The position numbers were made by a program, and so were the translations under genes. A model generated the notes under the pieces. The model saw only the letters and a list, made by a program, of their open reading frames with translations. It had not been told where the DNA came from and ran no database searches. Shown piece by piece: positions 1-5,612 of a stretch of 7,925 nt of DNA. Within the stretch, counting starts at the first letter, position 1; each line of letters opens with the position of its first letter. The DNA is from Actinomycetes bacterium. GTDB taxonomy: Bacteria > Actinomycetota > Acidimicrobiia > Acidimicrobiales > Acidimicrobiaceae. The DNA is taken from positions 1 to 7,925 of the forward strand of contig JAJYGZ010000363.1 in NCBI GenBank assembly GCA_021790495.1, given 5' to 3'.

Positions 1-258
1 AAGGGCGAAGTCTTCAACTACGACCTCGTCGAAGCGATGGAACTCTCCCACCTGCTCGATCTCGCCGAAGCACTGGTGGTCGGGGCGCTCGCTCGCGAAG
101 AGTCTCGGGGAGCGCACTGGCGGGATGATTTCCCAACCCGAAACGACGCTACCTGGATGAAGCACACCTTGGCCTACCGTAACGAGGACGGCAGCGTCAG
201 ACTCGAGTACAAGCCGGTCGTAACCGGCAGATACCAGCCGATGGAGCGAAAATACTAA
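1..258 (+). CDS. sdhA: Succinate dehydrogenase flavoprotein subunit, C-terminal end (partial)
   Basis: This is the last 85 codons of the flavoprotein subunit of succinate dehydrogenase (complex II), which oxidises succinate to fumarate with covalently bound FAD. The reading frame is open from base 1, so the gene begins outside the window. The visible part is the C-terminal domain: the helical segment NYDLVEAMELSHLLDLAEAL, then the ESRGAHWRDDFPTRND motif, in which the SRGAH(W/Y)R.D(F/Y)P.R.D pattern is diagnostic of SdhA/FrdA. It ends in the common YQPMERKY terminus. The catalytic and FAD-binding regions lie upstream and cannot be checked. sdhB follows after only 4 nt, so the two are co-transcribed and probably translationally coupled. 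Family assignment is very secure; only the extent is limited by the window edge. Confidence 0.97.
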   Translation, partial: KGEVFNYDLVEAMELSHLLDLAEALVVGALAREESRGAHWRDDFPTRNDATWMKHTLAYRNEDGSVRLEYKPVVTGRYQPMERKY

Positions 259-262
259 CGCC

Positions 263-1012
263 ATGACCACTGCAGAAACATCCAATCCTCAGCTGTCGTC
301 GCACGAAGCTACGGTGAACGTGCACCTCAAAATCAAGCGATACAACCCCGACGTCGATACGAAACCCCATTGGGAGGAGTTCGACGTTCAGGTGAAGCCG
401 GGCGACCGAGTTCTGGACGCGCTGCACGTCGTCAAGTGGACGATCGACGGAACACTCAGTTTCCGACGCTCCTGCGCCCACGGCGTTTGCGGATCCGACG
501 CGATGGTGATAAACGGCGAGAACAAGCTCGCCTGCGTCAACTTGATTCGCGATGTCGGAACAGCTATCACCATTGAGCCGATACGGGGACTTCCGCTAAT
601 AAAAGACCTAATTGTTGATATGGAGCCTTTTTTCGCCCAATACCGATCCGTGTTGCCCTATCTGATTGCAAATGACGACCCCGGTTACAAGGAACGCCTT
701 CAATCGCCCACAGATCGCGAGCGTTACGACGACACAACCAAATGCATCCTGTGCGCCTGCTGCACCACGTCGTGCCCGATCTACTGGGCAAACGACGAAT
801 ATATTGGGCCAGCGGCAATTGTCAACGCGCACCGATTCATCTTCGACTCCCGGGACCAGGCGGCTGGCGAACGTCTCGATATCCTGAATCAGAAGTCGGG
901 CGTATGGAAGTGCCGCACCTCCTTCAACTGCACCGAGGCGTGCCCTCGCGGTATTTCAGTCACCAAGGCGATCGAAGAGGTCAAGCGCGCGATACTCTAT
1001 GATCGTGTCTAA
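263..1012 (+). CDS. sdhB: Succinate dehydrogenase iron-sulfur subunit
   Basis: SdhB (249 aa) carries electrons from the FAD of SdhA through three Fe-S clusters to quinone at the membrane. All cluster ligands are visible. The N-terminal ferredoxin domain has the [2Fe-2S] ligands C71, C76, D79 and C91 (SCAHGVCGSDAM, then KLAC), with Asp as third ligand as in E. coli. The C-terminal domain has C161, C164, C167 and C227 for [4Fe-4S], and C171, C217 and C223 for [3Fe-4S]. The stretch GPAAIVNAHRFIFDSRD resembles actinobacterial SdhB. After CPIYW, residue 176 is Ala where E. coli has the quinone-site Trp164; I infer adaptation to another quinone such as menaquinone. The nearest purine-rich SD (GGAG, 243-246) is 16 nt before the ATG, so coupling to sdhA is likely. 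No membrane-anchor genes follow, so sdhC/D, if present, lie upstream. Confidence 0.97.
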   Translation: MTTAETSNPQLSSHEATVNVHLKIKRYNPDVDTKPHWEEFDVQVKPGDRVLDALHVVKWTIDGTLSFRRSCAHGVCGSDAMVINGENKLACVNLIRDVGTAITIEPIRGLPLIKDLIVDMEPFFAQYRSVLPYLIANDDPGYKERLQSPTDRERYDDTTKCILCACCTTSCPIYWANDEYIGPAAIVNAHRFIFDSRDQAAGERLDILNQKSGVWKCRTSFNCTEACPRGISVTKAIEEVKRAILYDRV

Positions 1013-1343
1013 CGCACTTCTTCAAGAGCTGGCGATTTCGATCGCTCAAGACGTAAACGCACGTAACCCAAAGCGCCTCACCCGCACGGTCTGCCTTGAA
1101 ATCGTTGACGGTCCGGAACACATCGCTATTCTCATCGGGCAGGATGGCTCTTCAAAAGTCCTCGAGGACGGGCACCAAGAGCCTTCTGACCTTAGGCTGC
1201 GCGCGTCCAAGGAAACGGCCACACAGATCAAAGACGGAGCCATGACAGTCTCCCAAGCCATCACCGCCGGACGAATCAAGGTGTCCGGATCGGTCGTCGA
1301 CGTCATGGAAATGGCCAACGAACTGAACCTCGGGAGCGAGTGA
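999..1343 (+). CDS. Small SCP2-like (sterol carrier protein 2 fold) protein
   Basis: This is a 114-residue cytosolic protein with no signal peptide or membrane segment. The second half reads like the SCP2 lipid-binding fold: a strand with DLRLRASKETATQIKDG, then the characteristic AITAGRIKVSGSVVDVMEMAN, matching the family pattern in which an invariant '(G)(R/K)(I/L)K(V/I).G' strand is followed by a C-terminal helix. SCP2 domains bind lipids or other hydrophobic ligands. The ligand and the role here are unknown. The ATG at 999 lies inside the sdhB 3' end (14-nt overlap), and the stop overlaps the next start by 4 nt, so translation is likely coupled to the sdh operon. A GTG at 1005 is a possible alternative start. 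The SCP2 call rests on motif recognition only; a generic small alpha/beta protein is the alternative. Confidence 0.72.
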   Translation: MIVSNALLQELAISIAQDVNARNPKRLTRTVCLEIVDGPEHIAILIGQDGSSKVLEDGHQEPSDLRLRASKETATQIKDGAMTVSQAITAGRIKVSGSVVDVMEMANELNLGSE

Positions 1344-2143
1344 CTTTGAAACGTCGCAAACAACAGAGCCGGAATCCCGCCCCTGACACGCCTGGATGGT
1401 ACCGAATTACCTCGGTCTCGATCGAGGAACTAAGGTACTTTGACGGCAGCGTGTGGACACACATGCGACGCGACGTGCCGTACTGGGTCGAGGGTCCCGA
1501 ATGGAGCGACGTGATCCGTCCAGGAGCATATATCGACTCCGACGACCCGAGTCGCGTCAAGCGAAACTTGAGCTCGCCAACCTTCCTCACGGTGCGCAAA
1601 AAATCTGCGCTTCGGAGACGAAGGCGCCCAACGCAGAGATTGGCCTGGTTTCTTGTTGCAATTATGGTTCTGGTTACGGTCAGCTCCTATATCGTCACCA
1701 TCTCGCGCGCAAGCAGTAGTGCGGCTACCGCATTTCCGGCGGTGCCGTTGATTACCAATAGAGCACTCGCCAGGGACATCAACTCCAATTGCATTGCAGC
1801 CAAGCTGGCAGACCTTGCTCCCCTCTCATCCATCGCATCGGCATCCTCTACACCAAACAACCCGGACAAGGTCTCAGCGGCGCGGGCATACCAAACGACC
1901 CTCGCCCGTCTTGACCTGTCGATGCGGACGCTTTCCGCGCCTTTGGGAGACAAGGGATCGTACGCAAGCTGGCAGATACTGGTCGAGAGCGCGTCAAGCC
2001 AAGCAGCGGTTCTCTCGCAACGAGTCGACGCTGCGAGAGGAGGAGTCGCCAGTGCAGCGAAGGCGCTCACTGCTACCGTGGGCCAGATGAATCGCTTCTC
2101 GGCAGCAAACTCGATTGATTCGTGTCAAATAATGATTGCCTGA
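1340..2143 (+). CDS. DUF2510-domain single-pass membrane protein
   Basis: This 267-aa protein has three parts. Residues about 17-43 form a DUF2510 module (PGWYR...LRYFDGSVWT), a short Trp-rich domain found mostly in actinobacterial membrane proteins. Residues about 82-100 are strongly basic (KKSALRRRRRPTQR). Residues about 101-121 form one hydrophobic helix (LAWFLVAIMVLVTVSSYIVT). By the positive-inside rule the DUF2510 part is cytoplasmic and the Ala/Ser-rich C-terminal 145 residues are extracytoplasmic. That outer part is helical in look and has only two cysteines, C151 and C262, which could form a disulfide. The GTG at 1340 overlaps the previous stop (GTGA). The SD GGGAG (1332-1336) is only 3 nt from it but 9 nt from an in-frame TTG at 1346, so the true start may be the TTG. 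Function is unknown. Confidence 0.82.
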   Translation: MTLKRRKQQSRNPAPDTPGWYRITSVSIEELRYFDGSVWTHMRRDVPYWVEGPEWSDVIRPGAYIDSDDPSRVKRNLSSPTFLTVRKKSALRRRRRPTQRLAWFLVAIMVLVTVSSYIVTISRASSSAATAFPAVPLITNRALARDINSNCIAAKLADLAPLSSIASASSTPNNPDKVSAARAYQTTLARLDLSMRTLSAPLGDKGSYASWQILVESASSQAAVLSQRVDAARGGVASAAKALTATVGQMNRFSAANSIDSCQIMIA

Positions 2144-2165
2144 GACATCGGTTCGGGTATAGGAT
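2136..2165 (+). promoter_or_regulatory. Candidate promoter for the 69-codon orphan gene
   Basis: A -35-like TTGCCT (2136-2141) and a -10-like TAGGAT (2160-2165) are separated by 18 bp. TATAGG at 2158-2163 is an overlapping alternative -10. The pair sits at the end of the DUF2510 gene, about 40 bp before the start of the orphan gene, and would give a short leader containing its strong SD. This is read by eye; many such matches occur by chance. Confidence 0.35.
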
Positions 2166-2194
2166 TCGTAAATCGATAGTTGATCCATTGACCC

Positions 2195-2201
2195 AGGGAG
2201 G
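2195..2201 (+). promoter_or_regulatory. Strong ribosome binding site deciding a TTG start
   Basis: AGGGAGG lies 5 nt before the TTG at 2207. It is close to the anti-SD consensus and is the main evidence that the small downstream frame is translated and starts at TTG rather than at a later codon. Confidence 0.7.
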
Positions 2202-2206
2202 CCACT

Positions 2207-2416
2207 TTGTCCATCCGAGGTGTTATCGACGACCGCGTGCTCGCTACCTACCGTGAGCTCCTCGACGCAGAGGATGCGGCATTTTACGAAGTCGAACATG
2301 CATACGAAGACGGCGACCGAGAACACTTCCAATCCGACCTGGCGCTCTGGCAGAGCGCCATTCAAGCCAAGTTGAAATACCTAGACTCCTGTGGGTTGAC
2401 CACGGTGTCCCAGTAA
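2207..2416 (+). CDS. Small orphan protein, 69 aa, unknown function
   Basis: I do not recognise this protein. It is 69 residues long, acidic in its first half (DAEDAAFYEVEHAYEDGD) and probably mostly alpha-helical, with no membrane segment and one Cys near the C-terminus (C62). The TTG start is supported by an AGGGAGG sequence 5 nt upstream, and no competing ATG exists nearby. It stands 63 bp beyond the DUF2510 gene with a candidate promoter of its own, so it may be independent of the sdh operon. A perfect 10+1+10 bp palindrome (2340-2360) is embedded in the codons for LALWQSAIQ, which is unusual for coding DNA. It could be a small regulatory or structural protein. A less likely alternative is that the region mainly encodes an RNA or site and the frame is incidental. 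Confidence 0.68.
   Translation: MSIRGVIDDRVLATYRELLDAEDAAFYEVEHAYEDGDREHFQSDLALWQSAIQAKLKYLDSCGLTTVSQ
2340..2360. repeat. Perfect 10+1+10 bp palindrome inside the orphan gene
   Basis: The arms TGGCGCTCTG (2340-2349) and CAGAGCGCCA (2351-2360) are exact inverted repeats around a single central G. In RNA this could fold into an 8-bp GC-rich stem with a 5-nt loop. In DNA it looks like a dimeric-protein operator. It lies 54 bp before the stop codon of the orphan gene, is not followed by a T-run, and so is not a standard intrinsic terminator. Confidence 0.85.
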
Positions 2417-2587
2417 GCCTGGCTTCATCTCTCCGACCCTTAGCGATGGCGCTCAGATGATGACCGTTCCAAGGGTTTGAAGCACATCCTTCTTGGATAC
2501 GGCTTTCCTCGCTGACCAAACCACTTGCCAGCTTTTCTCGGCTCTCGAGGCGCCACGCATGAAACCGGCACCAAAATAAACCCGAGT
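2417..2587. other. Convergent intergenic region
   Basis: This 171-bp stretch separates the + strand genes from the - strand genes, where transcription from both sides must stop. I see only weak hairpins: TCCAAG/CTTGGA at 2468-2497 with a long 18-nt loop, and GGTGCC/GGCGCC on the - strand near the arfB end. None is followed by a T-run. No convincing intrinsic terminator, RNA gene or small gene is visible. Confidence 0.5.
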
Positions 2588-2986
2588 TCAGTCTTGATAG
2601 GTCTGGCGGCGTGATCGCTTTCGCTCAGATTCGATCTTCTTGGCGCGCAAGCGCGCCTCTCTGGCGCTGCGGCTTGGGCGCGTCGCGCGGCGCATTCGAA
2701 TCGGCGCGCAGCTCGCGTCAATTATCTCGCTCAGGCGCTCCAAGGCCGCTTCACGATTTTGCAGTTGCGACCGGCGCGACGACTCGACGACGCGTATCTG
2801 GGTCCCAAGATTTTCGAGCAACATCTCCATCTGCGGCTCTGAAGCTTGAAGTACCCGAACGTCGCAATAGAGTTCAACCCTTGTATCTGCCGTATTGACG
2901 TGTTGTCCCCCGGCGCCACTCGATCGCGTGAACTTCCATCTCAGCGATGCCGACGGGATACGCACCCCTCGGGACGTAACGGTCAT
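2588..2986 (-). CDS. arfB: Alternative ribosome-rescue factor ArfB (peptidyl-tRNA hydrolase, GGQ domain)
   Basis: ArfB (YaeJ) enters ribosomes stalled on truncated mRNA and hydrolyses the peptidyl-tRNA, as a backup to tmRNA. The protein is 132 aa, close to the 140 aa of E. coli ArfB. It starts with the typical strand (TVTSRGVRIPSASL), then carries the catalytic GGQ at residues 26-28 in the context GAGGQHVNTADTRVEL, and RSQLQNREAALERL around residues 72-85. It ends in a long basic tail (about residues 98-128, rich in Arg/Lys), which in this family threads into the empty mRNA channel. It has no codon-recognition domain, so it is not RF1 or RF2. The ATG at 2986 has no clear SD. kynU ends 82 nt upstream on the same strand, so co-transcription is possible. 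The leader contains a T-arm-like element and a 12-bp palindrome. Confidence 0.92.
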   Translation of the reverse strand: MTVTSRGVRIPSASLRWKFTRSSGAGGQHVNTADTRVELYCDVRVLQASEPQMEMLLENLGTQIRVVESSRRSQLQNREAALERLSEIIDASCAPIRMRRATRPSRSAREARLRAKKIESERKRSRRQTYQD

Positions 2987-2997
2987 TTCGTTCGCAC

Positions 2998-3009
2998 GAC
3001 TTCGAAGTC
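2998..3009. repeat. 12-bp perfect palindrome upstream of arfB
   Basis: GACTTCGAAGTC is a perfect palindrome centred 17 bp before the arfB ATG, where an operator or a translation-blocking structure could act. At 12 bp it is short enough to arise by chance. Confidence 0.4.
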
Positions 3010-3040
3010 CGCATCATCGCAGCGAAAGGTGCTCCCGGGG

Positions 3041-3065
3041 TCGCGGGCAGTGGATTCGAACCACC
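3041..3065 (-). other. tRNA T-arm plus 3' acceptor-like element (not a complete tRNA)
   Basis: Read on the - strand, GGTGG-TTCGAAT-CCACT (3065-3049) is a textbook T-arm: a 5-bp stem with a G-C closing pair and one terminal G-U pair, and the loop TTCGAAT with the invariant T54 T55 C56 R57 A58 pattern. It is followed by GCCCGCG (3048-3042) and A, like a 3' acceptor strand and discriminator, but no CCA. A possible 5' partner, CGGGC (3120-3116), and a GCTC/GAGC stem (3105-3093) lie inside the kynU 3' end. However, the D-loop is only 5 nt, the spacer before it is 10 nt rather than 2, and no anticodon stem pairs. I therefore call a tRNA-like fragment: a remnant, an attachment-type site, or a leader element of arfB. 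Confidence 0.45.
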
Positions 3066-3068
3066 GCA

Positions 3069-4325
3069 TTAAAGACCGCCGCCTATGCGTCCGCTCTCGG
3101 CGAGCTCAACAATCCGCCCGATTGCCATGGCTATTTCGGAGAACGATGTATAAAGGGGCGAAAAGCCGAACCTTATCCTATCTGGAGGACGAAAGTCTGT
3201 GACAACCCCACCCTCATCCGCCAAGACACTGGTGACCTCCCTGGCGCAGGGATGCGACAAGCTGACGTGAGACCCCCGTCGGGAGCTCTGGCGGGGAGAA
3301 GCTACTTCAAATCCGTACTCGGCGAGGATCTCATCCGCTGCGGCGATGAAAAAGTCGCCGAGCGCCCGACCTTTTGAGGCCACCGCCGAGATACCGGCTT
3401 CACCAACGAGACTAGCTCCCTGTGCCACCAGATTTGTGCCGATAACATTTGGAGTGCCGCCGCTAAATCGACCAATTCCGATACGCGGCAAGTAGTCCGA
3501 GCTCATTTCGAACTGGTCTTCCTGCGAGAACCACCCCCTGATCGGCGAATTGATCTGTTCGATCACATCACTTTGCACATAGAGGTAGGCAGGGGCGCCG
3601 GGCCCGGCGTTCAAGTATTTGTAAGTGCACCCGACCGCGAGCTCGCACCCGGTACCGGCAAGGTCAACCTCCACCGCTCCCCCGGCGTGACTTAAATCCC
3701 AAATAATCCTCGACCCGACTTTCGAGGCGATTGCATTCGCGGCAGCCAAGTCAATCTTGGCCCCGGAACGATACGAAACCATCGAGATGCAGGCGAATGC
3801 GACCTCCTCGTCAAACACTCCCGCGAGGTCCTCGATCGAAACCCCCTCGGTGATATCCGAGGGGACTACCGAAACCTCAATACCGTAGCGATCGACCAGT
3901 CCCGAAAGCACGTAATGGTCGGTAGGAAAATTATCGGCCTCAATGAGAACACGGCGTCGGGAGCCTCCAAGATCCAAGGCCGCAACCGCAAGCTTGAAGA
4001 GATTCACCGTAGTGGAATCCGCGACAAGCACTTCGCCAGGCAGTGCGCCGAGAACGTCTTTGGCCAGAAGATCTCCCGCTCGATAGGGAAGCTCGGTCCA
4101 GTGGCGCCACGACTCGACTAGGGAACCTCCCCATTCATGGCTCGCAACCCTTGCGAGGAGTTCCGTCGTGCCCGAGGGCATCCGCCCAAGGGAATTACCA
4201 TCGAAATAGATGGCTCTTGGATCAAAAAAGGCGAACCGCGAGCGAAAGCTGGCCAAGGTGTCGAGCGAATCAGCCAGTTGGGCTTCCGCCGCCATCTTCA
4301 CGCGGGCCTCCGAGCTATCGGCCAT
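3069..4325 (-). CDS. kynU: Kynureninase
   Basis: Kynureninase is a PLP enzyme that cleaves L-kynurenine to anthranilate plus alanine, or 3-hydroxykynurenine to 3-hydroxyanthranilate. It serves tryptophan breakdown or NAD synthesis. From the ATG at 4325 it has 418 aa, the family's usual length. Visible motifs in order: IYFDGNSLGRMP near residues 39-50; ADNFPTDHY (D131) at the cofactor site; DLSHAGG (D210, H213); the PLP lysine in CTYKYLNAGPGAPA (Y235, K236); GWF (W265); GTPNVIG; and RIRFGFSPLY (R385) near the end. I chose the ATG at 4325 over an in-frame TTG one codon earlier because AGAGGTGG sits 6 nt before the ATG. No tryptophan dioxygenase or kynurenine formamidase gene is in the window, so pathway direction is undetermined. 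The 3' end overlaps part of the tRNA-like region. Confidence 0.95.
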   Translation of the reverse strand: MADSSEARVKMAAEAQLADSLDTLASFRSRFAFFDPRAIYFDGNSLGRMPSGTTELLARVASHEWGGSLVESWRHWTELPYRAGDLLAKDVLGALPGEVLVADSTTVNLFKLAVAALDLGGSRRRVLIEADNFPTDHYVLSGLVDRYGIEVSVVPSDITEGVSIEDLAGVFDEEVAFACISMVSYRSGAKIDLAAANAIASKVGSRIIWDLSHAGGAVEVDLAGTGCELAVGCTYKYLNAGPGAPAYLYVQSDVIEQINSPIRGWFSQEDQFEMSSDYLPRIGIGRFSGGTPNVIGTNLVAQGASLVGEAGISAVASKGRALGDFFIAAADEILAEYGFEVASPRQSSRRGSHVSLSHPCAREVTSVLADEGGVVTDFRPPDRIRFGFSPLYTSFSEIAMAIGRIVELAESGRIGGGL

Positions 4326-4331
4326 CAAAGT

Positions 4332-4339
4332 CCACCTCT
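4332..4339 (-). promoter_or_regulatory. kynU ribosome binding site
   Basis: AGAGGTGG on the - strand lies 6 nt before the ATG at 4325. This spacing favours the ATG over the TTG at 4328. Confidence 0.7.
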
Positions 4340-4352
4340 CCCGTCCCGGTCG

Positions 4353-4381
4353 GGCTAATACCCCCTAGCTGCCAGGCTAAT
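4353..4381. repeat. GGCTAAT direct repeat, 22-bp phased, upstream of kynU
   Basis: Two exact copies of GGCTAAT occur at 4353-4359 and 4375-4381, start-to-start distance 22 bp (two helical turns). CTAG tetramers lie between and beside them. The copy nearer kynU overlaps TATTAG (read on the - strand, 4360-4355), a possible -10 about 30 bp before the kynU ATG. No good -35 is seen at the expected distance, which would fit an activator- or repressor-controlled promoter. Inference only. Confidence 0.4.
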
Positions 4382-4425
4382 CCGCTAGGAACAAGGCGAC
4401 ATGCCAGCCGCGGCGATGTGGGCGA

Positions 4426-4460
4426 ACTTGCCAAGTGGCACTTGGGGGCAAACTGGCAAA
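4426..4460. promoter_or_regulatory. Overlapping dyads of alternating ACTTG/CAAGT half-sites
   Basis: Three half-sites alternate in orientation: ACTTG (4426-4430), CAAGT (4432-4436) and ACTTG (4440-4444). The first two form an 11-bp palindrome. The last two lie within a perfect 15-bp palindrome with arms CCAAGTG and CACTTGG around a central G (4431-4445). It is followed by a tandem GGCAAA (4447-4452 and 4455-4460). It sits in the mdh-kynU gap, about 100 bp upstream of kynU and 115 bp downstream of mdh. No T-run follows on either strand, so it looks more like a protein-binding site than an intrinsic terminator. Confidence 0.45.
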
Positions 4461-4559
4461 GCCAAGGGTCGCCGCGACCATCTGACCCGCGCTATTGCCC
4501 GAAATCCAATCGCCGATCCAGTGGCGAGCCCGAAAGACACCTGTAGGGAGTGCTCGACT

Positions 4560-5549
4560 TCAGCTGAGGAGATCGGCCACGTCATTTCGTTCGCCGATCA
4601 GTTCTTCGGTGGTAACAGCGATCTTGGAACGGGCAAATTCGTCTATTTCAAAACCTTCGACGACGTGCCACGACGAGCCCGTGGTCGCCACAGGAAAACC
4701 AAACTGCAAGCCTTCGGGAATTCCATACTCGCCCTTGCTGGATACCACCAACGAAGTGCAATCCCCATCCGGGGTCGGCGTAATTATGGACCGAACCGAA
4801 TCGATGATTCCATTCGCCGCGGATGCAGCCGAGGACGCACCGCGCGCGTCGATCACCGCGGCCCCCCGCTTTTGCACCGTAGTTATGAATTCCCCCCGCA
4901 GCCAATCGTGATCTTTGACCATTTCCGTGGCTGGCTTGCCGGAGATCTTCGCATTTAAAAAGTCCGGATATTGAGTTGCGGAATGGTTGCCCCAAATTGC
5001 TACGTTCGATACTTCAGACACCGGGACGTTCGCCGCTTTTGCAAGCTGGGTCATCGCGCGATTCTGGTCAAGTCTCGTCATGGCGAAAAACCGGTCAGCC
5101 GGGACGTCGCGAGCCGCATGCTTAGCGATCAAGGAGTTGGTATTGCACGGGTTGCCCACGACGAACACGCGCACATCGGAAGCAGCTACTTTGCTAATTG
5201 CTGCGCCTTGGGGAACAAAGATGCTGCCATTCATGCCAAGGAGATCGCGGCGCTCCATTCCCGCTTTGCGCGGCATCGCACCAACGAGTATCGCCCAGTT
5301 GACGCCGTCAAATCCAACCTCGAGATTCGATGTCATCTCGACTCCGGACAAAAGGGGAAAAGCACAGTCGTCGAGCTCCATGGCGACTCCCTCAAGCGCG
5401 CGCATCGCGGGTTCGACTTCCACCAGCCGAAGAGACACCTCGACATCGTCGCCGAACATCTCCCCGGAGGCGATGCGGAACAAGAGCGCATAGCTAATTT
5501 GCCCCGCCGCACCAGTTACAGCGACAGAAATTGCAGACTTTTTACTCAT
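4560..5549 (-). CDS. mdh: Malate dehydrogenase (NAD-type)
   Basis: Malate dehydrogenase interconverts malate and oxaloacetate in the TCA cycle, in the cytoplasm. The protein has 329 aa, matching the cytosolic-like bacterial MDH group common in actinobacteria. The Rossmann motif TGAAGQIS is at residues 12-19. The acidic residue ending the second beta-strand (E44, in RLVEVEPA) indicates NAD rather than NADP preference. Substrate-binding arginines are R94 and R100 in [10 protein letters not shown], plus R164. The cofactor loop is VGNPCNTN (131-138). The catalytic pair is D161 (TRLDQNRA) and H189 (WGNHS). An upstream in-frame extension exists, but the ATG at 5549 is chosen because AGAGGA lies 7 nt before it and MDH homologues start here. 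icd ends 84 bp upstream on the same strand, across a GC-rich hairpin. Confidence 0.97.
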   Translation of the reverse strand: MSKKSAISVAVTGAAGQISYALLFRIASGEMFGDDVEVSLRLVEVEPAMRALEGVAMELDDCAFPLLSGVEMTSNLEVGFDGVNWAILVGAMPRKAGMERRDLLGMNGSIFVPQGAAISKVAASDVRVFVVGNPCNTNSLIAKHAARDVPADRFFAMTRLDQNRAMTQLAKAANVPVSEVSNVAIWGNHSATQYPDFLNAKISGKPATEMVKDHDWLRGEFITTVQKRGAAVIDARGASSAASAANGIIDSVRSIITPTPDGDCTSLVVSSKGEYGIPEGLQFGFPVATTGSSWHVVEGFEIDEFARSKIAVTTEELIGERNDVADLLS

Positions 5550-5556
5550 CTTGGGT

Positions 5557-5562
5557 TCCTCT
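5557..5562 (-). promoter_or_regulatory. mdh ribosome binding site
   Basis: AGAGGA on the - strand lies 7 nt before the ATG at 5549 and fixes the mdh start there rather than at the upstream in-frame start at 5624. Confidence 0.7.
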
Positions 5563-5612
5563 TTCGAAATACCATCGGCGCGCCCAAGGTGACGCTCCTC
5601 AATCACGGTTCC

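Noticed and set aside
1687..2070. 127-codon - strand frame opposite the DUF2510 gene
   Set aside because: It is a shadow of the Ala/Ser-rich region of the real gene, with no SD, domain or sensible context.
2468..2497. Intrinsic terminator at the convergent junction
   Set aside because: The stem is 6 bp with an 18-nt loop and no T-run, so it falls short of a supportable terminator.
2982..2995. 14-base repeat GTCATTTCGTTCGC, also at 4581-4594 (arfB start and mdh 3' end)
   Set aside because: The match is exact but only 14 bases. A coincidence of this length is not rare in 8 kb searched on both strands, and the flanks do not match.
3041..3126. A complete tRNA on the - strand
   Set aside because: The T-arm is perfect, but the 5' acceptor pairs over only 5 of 7 bases, the D-loop is 5 nt without GG, the acceptor-D spacer is 10 nt, and no anticodon stem pairs. 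Much of it is conserved kynU coding sequence.
2895..3377. + strand open frame of 160 codons across arfB and kynU ends
   Set aside because: Its peptide contains WIRTTALK, the kind of sequence obtained by translating the antisense of a tRNA T-arm. It overlaps two clear genes and has no domain. It was useful only as a pointer to the T-arm-like element.
3041..3400. tmRNA 3' end
   Set aside because: A tmRNA would need its 5' acceptor half and tag frame about 300-400 nt upstream. That region is the kynU coding sequence with intact family motifs, and the 3' end lacks CCA and the usual tmRNA acceptor sequence.
4385..4585. 66-codon - strand frame overlapping the mdh 3' end
   Set aside because: It begins out of frame inside mdh, has no SD and no recognisable domain, and runs through the palindromic region.
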